Of a stretch of DNA of 64,000 nt, positions 9,397-19,296 are shown piece by piece (the stretch's first letter is position 1; the number at the start of each line of letters is the position of its first letter). The notes below the pieces were generated by a model. It saw nothing but the letters and a program-made list of their open reading frames with translations, had not been told where the DNA came from and searched no databases. The stretch spans positions 2,730,501 through 2,794,500 of the forward strand of contig CM069880.1 in NCBI GenBank assembly GCA_036172665.1. Direction: 5' to 3'. Source of the stretch: Prosopocoilus inquinatus. Lineage: Eukaryota > Arthropoda > Insecta > Coleoptera > Lucanidae. Made by a program: the position numbers and the translations under genes.

Positions 9397-11883
9397 CGTA
9401 AACCCGGGTTGTCGCGTATCAAACGAAAGGTCTCGCCGAGCGGCGACGGAAAATCGCTTCGGTTCGATTTTTCGATCGAAGATGGCGCTGCAATGATCGA
9501 AACTGGACGCGTCGAATGTAAACCCGGGTTGTTGCGCATCAAACGAAAGGTCTCTCCGAGCGGCGAAGGAAAATCGCGTCGGTTCGATTTTTCGATCGAA
9601 GATGGCGCTGCAATGATCGAAATCGGACGCGTCGAACGTAAACCCGGGTTGTCGCGTATCAAACAAAAGGTCTCGCCGAGCGGCGACGGAAAATCGCGTC
9701 GGTTCGATTTTTCGATCGAAGATGGCACTGCAATGATCGAAATCGGACGCGTCGAACGTAAACCCGGATTGTCCCGTATCAAACGAAAGGCCTCGCCGAG
9801 CGGCGACGGAAAATCGCGTCGGTTCGATTTTTCGATCGAAGATGGCACTGCAATGATCGAAATCGGACGCGTCGAACGTAAACCCGGATTGTCGCGTATC
9901 AAACGAAAGGTCTCGCCGAGCGGCGACGGAAAATCGAGTCGGTTCGATTTTTCGATTTAAGATGACGCTGCAATGATCGAAACCGGACGCGTCGAACGTA
10001 AACCCGGATTGTCGCGCATCAAACGAAAGGTCTCGCCGAGCGGCGACGGAAAATCGCGTCGGTACGATTTTTCGATCGAAGATGGCGCTGCAATGATCGA
10101 AATCGGACGCGTCGAACGTAAACCCGGGTTGTCGCGTATCAAACGAAAGGTATCGCCGAGCGGCGACGGAAAATCGCGTCGGTTCGATTTTTCGATCTAA
10201 GATGGCGCTGCAATGATCGAAATCGGACGCGTCGAACGTAAACCCGGGTTGTCGCGTATCAAACAAAAGGTCTCGCCGAGCGGCGACGGAAAATCGCGTC
10301 GGTTCGATTTTTCGATAGAAGATGGCACTGCAATGATCGAAATCGGACGCGTCGAACGTAAACCCGGAGTGTCGCGTATCAAACGAATGGTATCGCCGAG
10401 CGGCGACGGAAAATCGCGTCGGTTCGATTTTTCGATCGAAGATGGCACTGCAATGATCGAAATCGGACGCGTCGAACGTAAACCCGGATTGTCGCGTATC
10501 AAACGAAAGGTCTCGCCGAGCGGCGACGAAAAATCGCGTCGGTTCGATTTTTCGATCGAAGATGACGCTGAAATGATCGAAACTGGACGCGTCGAACGTA
10601 AACCCGGGTTGTCGCGCATCAAACGAAAGGTCTCGCCGAGCGGCGACGGAAAATCGCGTCGGTTCGATTTTTCGATCGAAGATGGCACTGCAATGATCGA
10701 AATCGGACGCGTCGAACGTAAACTCGGGTTGTCGCGTATCAAACGAAAGGTCTCGCCGAGCGGCGACGGAAAATCGCGTCGGTTCGATTTTTCGATCGAA
10801 GATGGCGCTGCAATGATCGAAATCGAACGCTTCGAACGTAAACCCGGATTGTCGCGTATCAAACGAAAGGTCTCGCCAGGCGGCGACGGAAAATCGCGTC
10901 GGTTCGATTTTTCGATCGAAGATGGCGCTGCAATGATCGAAATCGAACGCGTCGAACGTAAACCCGGATTGTCGCGTATCAAACGAAAGGTCTCGCCAGG
11001 CGGCGACGGAAAATCGCGTCGGTTCGATTTTTCGATCGAAGATGGCGCTGCAATGATCGAAATCGGACGCGTCGAACGTAAACCCGGGTTGTCGCGTATC
11101 AAACGAAAGGTCTCGCCGAGCGGCGACGGAAAATCGCGTCGGTTCGATTTTTCGATCGAAGATGGCGCTGCAATGTTCGAAATCGAACGCGTCGAACGTA
11201 AACCCGGATTGTCGCGTATCAAACGAAAGGCCTCGCCGAGCGGCGACGGAAAATCGCGTCGGTTCGATTTTTCGATCGAAGATGGCGCTGCAATGATCGA
11301 AATCGAACGCGTCGAACGTAAACCCGGATTGTCGCGTATCAAACGAAAGGTCTCGCCGAGCGGCGACGGAAAATCGCGTCGGTTCGATTTTTAGATCTAA
11401 GATGGCGCTGCAATGATCGAAATCGGACGCGTCGAACGTAAACCCGGGTTGTCGCGTATCAAACGAAAGGTCTCGCCGAGCGGCGACGGAAAATCGCGTC
11501 GGTTCGATTTTTTGATCGAAGATGGCGCTGCAATGTTCGAAATCGAATGCGTCGAACGTAAACCCGGATTGTCGCGTATCAAACGAAAGGTCTCGCCGAG
11601 CGGCGACGGAAAATCGGGTCGGTTCGATTTTTCGATCGAAGATGGCACTGCAATGATCGAAATCGGACGCGTCGAACGTAAACCCGAATTTTGTCGCGTA
11701 TCAAACGAAAGGTTTCGCCGAGCGGCGACGGAAAATCGCGTCGGTTCGATTTTTCGATCGAAGATGGCGCTGCAATGATTGAAACTGGACGCGTCGAACG
11801 TAAACCCGGGTTGTCGCGTATCAAACGAAAGGTCTCGCCGAGCGGCGACGGAAAATCGCGTCGGTTCGATTTTTCGATCGAAG

Positions 11884-11885
<2 letters not shown>
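9397..11885 (+). repeat. sat120 array 2a, left of the LINE (about 20.7 monomers)
   Basis: The sat120 monomers resume directly from sat149 with CGTAAACCCGGGTTGTCGCG and run up to the LINE. Stops interrupt the plus-strand repeat frame, for example TAA at 9958-9960 and 10198-10200 and TAG/TAA near 11392-11400. A 2-bp gain near 11690 (CCCGAATTTTGTCG) shifts the frame. From about 10.8 kb to 11885 the monomers match about 25.5-26.57 kb at a constant offset of 14,686 bp. Confidence 0.97.
11880..11885 (+). repeat. Target-site duplication, left copy (GAAGAT)
   Basis: GAAGAT ends the interrupted sat120 monomer here and reappears at 16066-16071 on the other side of the LINE. The uninterrupted paralogous array has the motif once (26566-26571). 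The final T could belong to the (TTA)n tail, so the duplication is 5 or 6 bp. Confidence 0.9.

Positions 11886-11923
<38 letters not shown>
11886..11923 (-). repeat. (TTA)n 3' tail of the LINE
   Basis: About 12.7 uninterrupted AAT units on the plus strand, which is (TTA)n in element orientation, form the 3' terminus in place of a poly(A) tail. Microsatellite tails are common in CR1-, L2- and I-like elements. Confidence 0.95.
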
Positions 11924-12032
11924 GTAGTAGTCGCCCAACAGGAAATACCCAATTACAGGACGAAAAGAAAACACAACAATATAAATACTAACAATTTAAA
12001 TACATTTAGTTTAATAAAATGCTGCAAGCAAA

Positions 12033-14849
12033 TCATAGATTATCACAAAATATATCATCATATTTTGCATCAGCATTACGGCACATGGTGTATATAGGCG
12101 CTTTAATTAAGATATTACTCTTAGCTGTACGCAGATAAAATGTTGTAGACCATCTCGAGTTGAAACGTGGCACCATAAAATTCAAAGATTCCAAGATTTC
12201 GACACAATCAAGTTTATAATGAATGACTTTCCAAATAAATCGAGCACCTTGTATTTCCCGACGTTGACTAAGGGATTGAAAATTATGTCTGCGTAGTAGG
12301 TCGTCATAGTCAACACCTCTTGGGGGATATTCCCCAGAGATTTTGAACGAAAGGAATTTAAGAAACCTACGTTGTATACGCTCGATATCTAAACGATAGC
12401 AAATGTAATATGGTGACCAGACTTGAGAAGCATATTCAAGTCTGCTAATAACTAAGGAATTGAAAAGACATTTAAATACATCAATGTTATCAAAGTACTT
12501 GACTGTACGAAAGACAAAACCAAGTGTTTTTGAGGCTGCGGTAACTATATTTTTTATGTGGGAAGAAAAGCTTAGAGTAGAATCAAAAAGCACCCCAAGA
12601 TCCATTGTGGAGGTTTTCCTTATAATTACTTGACCATTTAATTTATAGTCATAGTTAATCGGACTGAGTTTTTTGGTGTACGTTACAGAACAACATTTAT
12701 TGATGTTTAACTTAAGATAATTGTTGGCACACCAATAGTTAATAGTGTCAAGACCTTGCTGTAGCTGAATAGCTTCATGAACAGTCGAAACCGACGCATA
12801 AATTTTTAAATCATCTGCAAACGCAAGCACTCGACATTCAAGAGAGTTTAACAAATCATTTATAAATAAAACAAATAGCAAAGGTCCTAAGTTAGAACCC
12901 TGCGGAACACCAGAGGTTGCCTGATATTCAAATGATTTGTAGCCGTTGTAAAACACATAACTCACTCTGGCTGTTAAATAAGATTTCATAAGATGTAACA
13001 ACGAAGAAGTCATGCCGAAAGAGCTAAGTTTCCTGAGAAGGATACCGTGGTGTACCATATCAAAAGCACTAGATAGATCGGTATATACAACGTCAACTTG
13101 TCCCTGTTTATTCAATTGTTCAGCAATAAATTGCGTTATAGTGACTAAGTTCGTAATCGTTGACCTACCAGAAATAAAGCCGTGCTGACATGTAGCAATG
13201 TAAGAGAAAGTTTGTCTATAAATAAGCTTATATATAAGTTGTTCAAAAATTTTAGCAAAGTTGTTCAAAATTGCTATAGGGCGATAATTTTTTATCTGCC
13301 CTTTATCACCTTTTTTATAGACAGGCGTAATTCTGGCCCTTTTCCAGGTATCCGGGAAAGAAGACGTAGCAATGGCAACATTAATAATATGAAGTAATGG
13401 CTTGACAAAAGCATATCTAGCGTCGTGGACCAAGAAGCTTGGAATTGAATCATCCCCTGCAGTAAATTTAATAGGAAATTTTACCATTATGTTTAATAGT
13501 TCTACTTCGGACACAGGTGGCATATGAAATGGGAGAGAGTTCGAATATATATCATTAAGTTCAATAATTCCAGAATCAGGCAAGTGGATTTTAGAAAATA
13601 AATCGGCAAAACCATTGACAATATCCTGAGGACAGCTATAAGATCTATTATCATTTACGAATAATTTATTAGGGATCCGAGTAGTGCCTTGCCTCATATG
13701 GACATACTGAAAAATATTTTTAGGATTAGACATAATGGACTCTTCAGTTCCATGTACGAACGTCTTGTACGCAAGAGACAATTGTGTTTTACATATATTA
13801 CGCAAGCGCCTAAATTCATTATGAAAGTACAAATTATTCGTAGCTAACCATTTCTGACGATAGTAATTTTTTAGCTTCAGGTTTGCAATAATAGATGCTG
13901 TAAACCATGGCGGATAGGAGGATGGACGCGCCTTATACTGTGGAACAGACTGCTCAATAATGCTATAAAGAATATTATAAAAAATTTTGGTGCAAAGATT
14001 AACATCAGAGCAGCACTCAACAGATGCCCAATCAGCATTGAGAAGATTATTATAGAGTTCTACAAAATTAGCTTTACGAAAATTAAACCTTTTAACCTGA
14101 GCAAGAGGAAAGGGATGATCTTTATCCAAAGGCAAGCATTTGATTGAAATAGTGAGAGCAGGATGATGAGGGTCCTCAATAACAAGTGGGTGATCTTCAT
14201 GCATGACAATAAAATCATGGGCAAAATTTGATAGCACTAAATCCAATAATCTATTGCTACTATTTTTTATTTGATTATACTGTGTTAATTCCAGTGAGTT
14301 ACAGAGATTGTGTAATAAGCGTACTCTTGGACAGGAAGAATTATTAGGTTCAGCAAATTTAGGAATATTAAAATCACCAACTATAAGTAACGACTTAGTT
14401 GATGAAAATACTTCCAAAGCTTCAAAGAAGAGTTCATAATCGTTGACTGACAGATTGGGTGGTATATAAAAAGATGCTAAAAAGAATTCGGAACCAAAAA
14501 ACTGAAGCTTACAAATGACCAAGTCGATTAATGGGATTTGTCCAAAAAAATGAGAAGCATCAATCATTTCAAATTTAAGATTATTAGATATGGCAACAAT
14601 GACACCGCCACCAGTAGATTTATTTAGAATATTGACATTTCTGTCACATCTTACAACATCATATTCAGGAGGAAACAACTCAGCACTGTTAATAGAATCA
14701 TTCAACCACGATTCAGTAACAACAATGATATCATAATAATACTCACAAGTGTTGAGATAAAATTCATGTGTCTTGGTTCGTAATCCACGAGCATTTTGGT
14801 AGAAAATTTTCAGAAATTTGAGTATTTTGTTGGGCGAACTTAGTTTAAA
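12033..14849 (-). CDS. LINE ORF2 polyprotein: endonuclease and reverse transcriptase (938 codons from the slippery site)
   Basis: This is the enzyme of target-primed reverse transcription: it nicks genomic DNA and copies the element RNA. Counting from the first -1-frame codon (TTT at 14849), the endonuclease opens with FYQNARGL (Asn at about residue 19) and VVTESW (Glu at about 46). It continues with VGDFNIP (about 157-163), NRLLDLVLSN, and HHPAL (about 228-232), where the usual SDH is replaced by DPHH. The reverse transcriptase has NYRPIAIL (about 521-528), TDLSSAFD (about 590-597), GVPQGSNLGP (about 647-656) and catalytic FADD (about 677-680), followed by a C-terminal region with LEYASQVWSP. 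There is no RNase H domain. The frame is open back to 14888, but no in-frame ATG occurs before about residue 95, inside the endonuclease. I therefore place the start at the frameshift site overlapping the end of ORF1. Termination-reinitiation at a non-AUG codon is the alternative. Confidence 0.92.
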   Translation of the reverse strand, partial: FKLSSPNKILKFLKIFYQNARGLRTKTHEFYLNTCEYYYDIIVVTESWLNDSINSAELFPPEYDVVRCDRNVNILNKSTGGGVIVAISNNLKFEMIDASHFFGQIPLIDLVICKLQFFGSEFFLASFYIPPNLSVNDYELFFEALEVFSSTKSLLIVGDFNIPKFAEPNNSSCPRVRLLHNLCNSLELTQYNQIKNSSNRLLDLVLSNFAHDFIVMHEDHPLVIEDPHHPALTISIKCLPLDKDHPFPLAQVKRFNFRKANFVELYNNLLNADWASVECCSDVNLCTKIFYNILYSIIEQSVPQYKARPSSYPPWFTASIIANLKLKNYYRQKWLATNNLYFHNEFRRLRNICKTQLSLAYKTFVHGTEESIMSNPKNIFQYVHMRQGTTRIPNKLFVNDNRSYSCPQDIVNGFADLFSKIHLPDSGIIELNDIYSNSLPFHMPPVSEVELLNIMVKFPIKFTAGDDSIPSFLVHDARYAFVKPLLHIINVAIATSSFPDTWKRARITPVYKKGDKGQIKNYRPIAILNNFAKIFEQLIYKLIYRQTFSYIATCQHGFISGRSTITNLVTITQFIAEQLNKQGQVDVVYTDLSSAFDMVHHGILLRKLSSFGMTSSLLHLMKSYLTARVSYVFYNGYKSFEYQATSGVPQGSNLGPLLFVLFINDLLNSLECRVLAFADDLKIYASVSTVHEAIQLQQGLDTINYWCANNYLKLNINKCCSVTYTKKLSPINYDYKLNGQVIIRKTSTMDLGVLFDSTLSFSSHIKNIVTAASKTLGFVFRTVKYFDNIDVFKCLFNSLVISRLEYASQVWSPYYICYRLDIERIQRRFLKFLSFKISGEYPPRGVDYDDLLRRHNFQSLSQRREIQGARFIWKVIHYKLDCVEILESLNFMVPRFNSRWSTTFYLRTAKSNILIKAPIYTMCRNADAKYDDIFCDNL

Positions 14850-15709
14850 TTTATATCGGAAACAGAAACAATAGTAGGAACACCATTTTTATATTTGATC
14901 TTCAGATTATTTTCACCATTCGAAGCACGGCATTGCAACTCATTCTTAACCTGCTTATAAATCTCGATTTGCATAGGAGTGCGATCAGGCGAAATATAGC
15001 AGTTAGCAAAATCTGGATTTTTTTTTAGTTGTGACGCATTACGTAAAACCTTCTCAGCATTATTGGCAGAAGTCAAACAGACTTTGAGAGGGCGACATCG
15101 GTCAAGTTTAGTGCTATCAAATTTGCCGAGACGCACGGAGGAAAATTCCTGAATATCTATATTAAGTTTTTGCAAGATAGTGGAAATTTTATTAACATCG
15201 ATGTTCGACTGATCAGTATTTGTTACAACACGCTCCTCTTTTAGACCAAATATAATAACGTTGGAAACACGTTTTGCACGCTCAGCTGATTCTTGAAAAA
15301 ATTTTTCAGATTCTAGAGGTGAATTGGGTAAACTTACATTTTCTACACGAGATATTTTATTCTGTAACTCAGCAACCTGGCCTTCCAACAGATTAATACG
15401 ATCAGTAATTGCCTTAAATTCATGCTGAATAACTTCCTTCAATTCATTTTTAAATTCGATTTTAAATAAATCAAACTGTTGTTTGAGGACAGTCTCCAGA
15501 AGAGAGGCAGATAGCTGTTCTTGATCAGCGGACGTTGATTGACATGTTAAGCAATACCATGATTTCTTATGCTGTGTAATGGCAGTGATTTCAGAAGCGG
15601 GCAAAAGTATACACTTAACGTGAACATACTTTTTACACGCCCCCGAACATTTAACAGAAGGTGTCGTCGGAGTGACAGCACTCTCGCAGAATAAACAATT
15701 ATTCGGCAT
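14840..15709 (-). CDS. LINE ORF1 protein: PHD finger, coiled coil, RRM-like (289 aa)
   Basis: This is the presumed nucleic-acid-binding and chaperone partner of ORF2 in the retrotransposition RNP. A PHD-type zinc finger occupies about residues 5-56, with ligands C5, C8, C21, C25, H30, C33, C53 and C56 and the typical Trp (W51) just before the last pair. A Glu/Lys/Leu-rich heptad region at about 65-125 (LLEGQVAELQNKI) looks like a coiled coil. Residues from about 149 (SNVIIFGLKEE through SVRLGKF to CYISPDRTPMQ) resemble the RRM-like and C-terminal part of LINE ORF1 proteins. The start ATG has A at -3. The protein ends SDINLN, and the last two codons are part of the TTTAAAC slippery heptamer directly before TAA. 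PHD fingers in ORF1 are known from CR1-like elements; binding to histone tails is possible but not shown here. Confidence 0.9.
   Translation of the reverse strand: MPNNCLFCESAVTPTTPSVKCSGACKKYVHVKCILLPASEITAITQHKKSWYCLTCQSTSADQEQLSASLLETVLKQQFDLFKIEFKNELKEVIQHEFKAITDRINLLEGQVAELQNKISRVENVSLPNSPLESEKFFQESAERAKRVSNVIIFGLKEERVVTNTDQSNIDVNKISTILQKLNIDIQEFSSVRLGKFDSTKLDRCRPLKVCLTSANNAEKVLRNASQLKKNPDFANCYISPDRTPMQIEIYKQVKNELQCRASNGENNLKIKYKNGVPTIVSVSDINLN
14843..14849 (-). promoter_or_regulatory. Predicted -1 ribosomal frameshift site TTTAAAC
   Basis: In the ORF1 frame the codons read AAT TTA AAC TAA. The heptamer T TTA AAC is the canonical X XXY YYZ slippery sequence, phased exactly to ORF1. Slipping back one base gives TTT AAA CTA AGT TCG, which is the ORF2 frame and is open to the end of ORF2. 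Downstream, GTTCG (14839-14835) could pair with CGAAC (14780-14776). This is weak, and a proper stimulatory structure has not been established. Confidence 0.7.
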
Positions 15710-16065
15710 AATTGAAACAATAAATAAATGTATAAAAAAAAACTGATGAAACAGAAAATTTCAACTGAATAAAAACCAGATGCAAAAACACAGGTAATCG
15801 TGCCTTTCTTATCGCTAGACGGCAAGAAGAAATCGAAAAATTTGTGCCGGACAAATAAGACTAATAATTAAAGAAACAAATGCCAATTACTCGCACAGTT
15901 GATGGAGTAGAAAAACGGGTATTATATTGATAGGTAGAGAGAAACATTCCTTTGACATTCATGCAAAATTCAATATGAAAAACACAACACCTACACCTTA
16001 AACCACAAAACAAGTACGAGCAAACACAAAACATGTATACACGCTCACAGCACGCGCAATATTAT
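15710..16065 (-). other. LINE 5' UTR and presumed internal promoter
   Basis: This non-coding leader lies between the 5' junction (ATAATATTGCGCG at 16065 on the minus strand) and the ORF1 ATG. Full-length LINEs carry an internal promoter here, but I cannot point to a specific element. An upstream ATG at 15825 opens a 92-codon frame overlapping ORF1. It has no recognisable domain and is probably chance. Confidence 0.7.
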
Positions 16066-16071
16066 GAAGAT
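16066..16071 (+). repeat. Target-site duplication, right copy (GAAGAT)
   Basis: This is the second copy of GAAGAT, directly after the LINE 5' end, where the interrupted sat120 monomer resumes with GACGCTGCATTG. The same monomer, uninterrupted, is at 26561-26585. Confidence 0.9.
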
Positions 16072-19000
16072 GACGCTGCATTGATCGAAACTGGACGCGT
16101 CGAACGTAAACCCGAGTTGTCGCACATCAAACGAAAGGTCTCGCCGAGCGGCGACGGAAAATCGCGTCGGTTCGATTTTTCGATCGAAGATGGCGCTGCA
16201 ATGATCGAAATCGGACGCGTCGAACGTAAACCCGGGTTGTCGCGTATCAAACGAAAGGTCTCGCCGAGCGGCGACGGAAAATCGCGTCTGTTCGATTTTT
16301 CGATCTAAGATGGCGCTGCAATGATCGTAATCGGACGCGTCGAACGTAAACAAAGGTTGTCGCATATCAAACGAAAGGTCTCGCCGAGCGGCGACGGAAA
16401 ATCGCGTCGGTTCGATTTTTCGATCGAAGATGGCGCTGCAATGATCGAAATCGAACGCGTCGAACGTAAACCCGGATTGTCGCGTATCAAACGAAAGGTC
16501 TCGCCGAGCGGCGACGGAAAATCGCGTCGGTTCGATTTTTCGATCGAAGATGGCGCTGCAATGATCGAAACTGGACGCGTCGAACGTAAACCCGGGTTGT
16601 CGCGCATCAAACGAAAGGTCTCGCCGAGCGGCGACGGAAAATCGCGTCGGTTCGATTTTTCGATCGAAGATGGCGCTGCAATGATCGAAACTGGACGCGT
16701 CGAACGTAAACCCGGGTTGTCGCGTATCAAACGAAAGGTCTCGCCGAGCGGCGACGGAAAATCGCGTCGGTTCGATTTTTCGATCGAAGATGGCGCTGCA
16801 ATGATCGAAACTGGACGCGTCGAATGTAAACCCGGGTTGTTGCGCATCAAACGAAAGGTCTCGCCGAGCGGCGACGGAAAATCGCGTCGGTTCGATTTTT
16901 CGATCGGAGATGGCGCTGCAATGATCGAAATCGAACGCGTCGAACGTAAACCCGGATTGTCGCGTATCAAACGAAAGGTCTCGCCGAGAGGCGACGGAAA
17001 ATCGCGTCGGTTCGATTTTTCGATCGAAGATGGCGCTGCAATGATCGAAACTGTACGCGTCGAACGTAAACCCGGGTTGTCGCGCATCAAACGAAAGGTC
17101 TCGCCGAGCGGCGACGGAAAATCGCGTCGGTTCGATTTTCGATCGAAGATGGCGCTGCAATGATCGAAACTGGACGCGTCGAACGTAAACCCGGGTTGTC
17201 GAGTATCAAACGAAAGGTCTCGCCGAGCGGCGACGGAAAATCGCGTCGGTTCGATTTTTCGATCGAAGATGGCGCTGCAATGATCGAAACTGGACGCGTC
17301 GAATGTAAACCCGGGTTGTTGCGCATCAAACGAAAGGTCTCGCCGAGCGGCGACGGAAAATCGCGTCGGTTCCATTTTTCGATCGAAGATGGCGCTGCAA
17401 TGATCGAAATCGGACGCGTCGAACGTAAGCCCGGGTTGTCGCGTATCAAACGAAAGGTCTCGCCGAGCGGCGACGGAAAATCGCGTCGGTTCGATTTTTC
17501 GATCGAAGATGGCGCTGCAATGATCGAAATCGAACGCGTCGAACGTAAACCCGGATTGTCGCGTATCAAACGAAAGGTCTCGCCGAGCGGCGAAGGAAAA
17601 TCGCGTCGGTTCGATTTTTCGATCGAAGATGGCGCTGCAATGATCGAAACTGGACGCGTCGAAGGTAAACCCGGATTGTCGCGTATCAAACGAAAGGTCT
17701 CGCCGAGCGGCGACGGAAAATCGCGTCGGTTCGATTTTTCGATCGAAGATGGCGCTGCAATGATCGATACTGGACGCGTCGAACGTAAACCCGAGTTGTA
17801 GCGTATCAAACAAAAGGTCTCGCCAAGCGGCGACGGAAAATCGCGTCGGTTCGATTTTTCGATCGAAGATGGCACTGCAATGATCGAAATCGGACGCGTC
17901 GAACGTAAACCCGGATTGTCGCGTATCAAACGAAAGGTCTCGCCGAGCGGCGACGTAAAATCGCGTCGGTTCGATTTTTCGATCGAAGATGGCGCTGCAA
18001 TGATCGAAACTGGACGCGTCGAATGTAAACCCGGGTTGTCGCGTATCAAACGAAAGGTCTCGCCGAGCGGCGACGGAAAATCGCGTCGGTTCGATTTTTC
18101 GATATAAGATGGCGCTGCAATGATCGAAATCGGACGCGTCGAACGTAAACCCGGGTTGTCGCGTATCAAACAAAAGGTCTCGCCGAGCGGCGACGGAAAA
18201 TCGCGTCGGTTCGATTTTTCGATCGAAGATGGCACTGCAATGATCGAAATCGGACGCGTCGAACGTAAACCCGGATTGTCGCGTATCAAACGAAAGGTCT
18301 CGCCGAGCGGCGACGGAAAATCGCGTCGGTTCGATTTTTCGATCGAAGATGGCACTGCAATGATCGAAATTGGACGCGTCGAACGTAAACCCGGATTGTC
18401 GCGTATCAAACGAAAGGTCTCGCCGTGCGGCGACGGAAAATCGAGTCGGTTCGATTTTTCGATAGAAGATGACGCTGCATTGATCGAAACTGGACGCGTC
18501 GAACGTAAACCCGGGTTGTCGCGCATCAAACGAAAGGTCTCGCCGAGCGGCGACAGAAAATCGCGTCGGTTCGATTTTTCGATCGAAGATGACGCTGCAA
18601 TGATCGAAATTGGACGCGTCGAACGTAAACCCGGGTTGTCGCGCATCAAACGAAAGGTCTCGCCGAGCGGCGACGGAAAATCGCGTCGGTTCGATTATTC
18701 GATCGAAGATGGCGCTTCAGTGATCGAAATCGGACGCGTCGAACGTAAACCCGGATTGTCGCGTATCAAACGAAAAGTCTCGCCGAGCGGCGACGGAAAA
18801 TCGCGTCGGTTCGATTATTCGATCGAAGATGGCGCTGCAATGATCGAAATCGGACGCGTCGAACGTAAACCCGGATTGTCGCGTATCAAACGAAAGGTCT
18901 CGCCGAGCGGCGACGGAAAATCGCGTCGGTTCGATTTTTCGATCGAAGATGGCGCTGCAATGATCGAAACTGGACGCGTCGAACGTAAACCAGGGTTGTC

Positions 19001-19145
19001 GCGTATCAAACGAAAGGTCTCGCCGAGCGGCGACGGAAAATCGCGTCGGTTCGATTTTTCGACCGAAGATGGCGCTGCAATGATCGAAATCGGACGCGTC
19101 GAACGTAAACCCGGGTTGTCGCGCATCAAACGAAAGGTCTCGCCG
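16066..19145 (+). repeat. sat120 array 2b, right of the LINE (about 25.7 monomers)
   Basis: The sat120 monomers continue after the LINE and match 26566 onward at a constant 10,500-bp offset to about 18.3 kb. Shared private changes include a missing T at about 17139 (27639) and a TAG near 17797 (28297). After that point the offset is 10,140 bp, so this copy has three monomers (360 bp) that 25248-31102 lacks. Stops at 16306, 17797 and 18105 break the plus-strand frame. Confidence 0.97.
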
Positions 19146-19296
19146 CGTAAAAGATGGGATCGACGAGGGTTGGTTGGCAACGATCGCGCGACACGCGCAG
19201 TGAGGAAACCTTGACACTTGACATATATAATATTATATCTGTACGGCCAGTCGAGGGGCCGTAGTCCCGGAGATCGGATGGGGGGGGGGGGGGGGG
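19146..19296 (+). repeat. Spacer-derived fragment inside sat120, ending in a poly-G tract
   Basis: The sat120 monomer breaks off after TCTCGCCG and continues as CGTAAAAGATGGGATCGACG, a diverged copy of the spacer module at about 3323-3470 that includes its TATA-like core. It ends in a run of 18 G (about 19280-19297), and sat120 resumes with GCGACAGAAAATCG. Four bases of the monomer (AGCG) are missing at the joint. The same insertion is at 29286-29431 with 13 G, and it is absent from the array at 1-2956. GCCG at the left joint is shared by both partners, suggesting a microhomology join. Confidence 0.9.

Larger units (their letters stand above)
11886..16065 (-). mobile_element. Non-LTR retrotransposon (LINE), CR1-group-like, apparently full length
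   Basis: The 4,180-bp element is inserted antisense to sat120. On the minus strand it has a 5' UTR of about 356 bp, ORF1 (PHD finger, coiled coil, RRM-like), ORF2 (apurinic-type endonuclease, then reverse transcriptase, no RNase H), a 3' UTR of about 110 bp and a (TTA)n tail. It is flanked by GAAGAT on both sides, and its ends are set exactly by comparison with the empty site at 26566-26571. A PHD-type ORF1 together with an ORF2 lacking RNase H fits the CR1 group (established for that group); the exact family is not known to me. Both ORFs are unbroken, which suggests a recent and perhaps still competent copy. Its base composition is far more AT-rich than the surrounding sat120. Confidence 0.93.

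Noticed and set aside
13182..13397. 71-codon plus-strand frame inside the LINE
   Set aside because: It is antisense to the reverse transcriptase domain of ORF2 and has no feature of its own.
15547..15825. 92-codon frame upstream of and overlapping LINE ORF1
   Set aside because: It overlaps the well-supported PHD-finger ORF1 in another frame and is hydrophobic and featureless; at most an upstream ORF.
11886..16065. LTR retrotransposon or DNA transposon
   Set aside because: There are no terminal repeats, direct or inverted. The endonuclease/RT order, microsatellite tail and short target duplication identify a non-LTR element.
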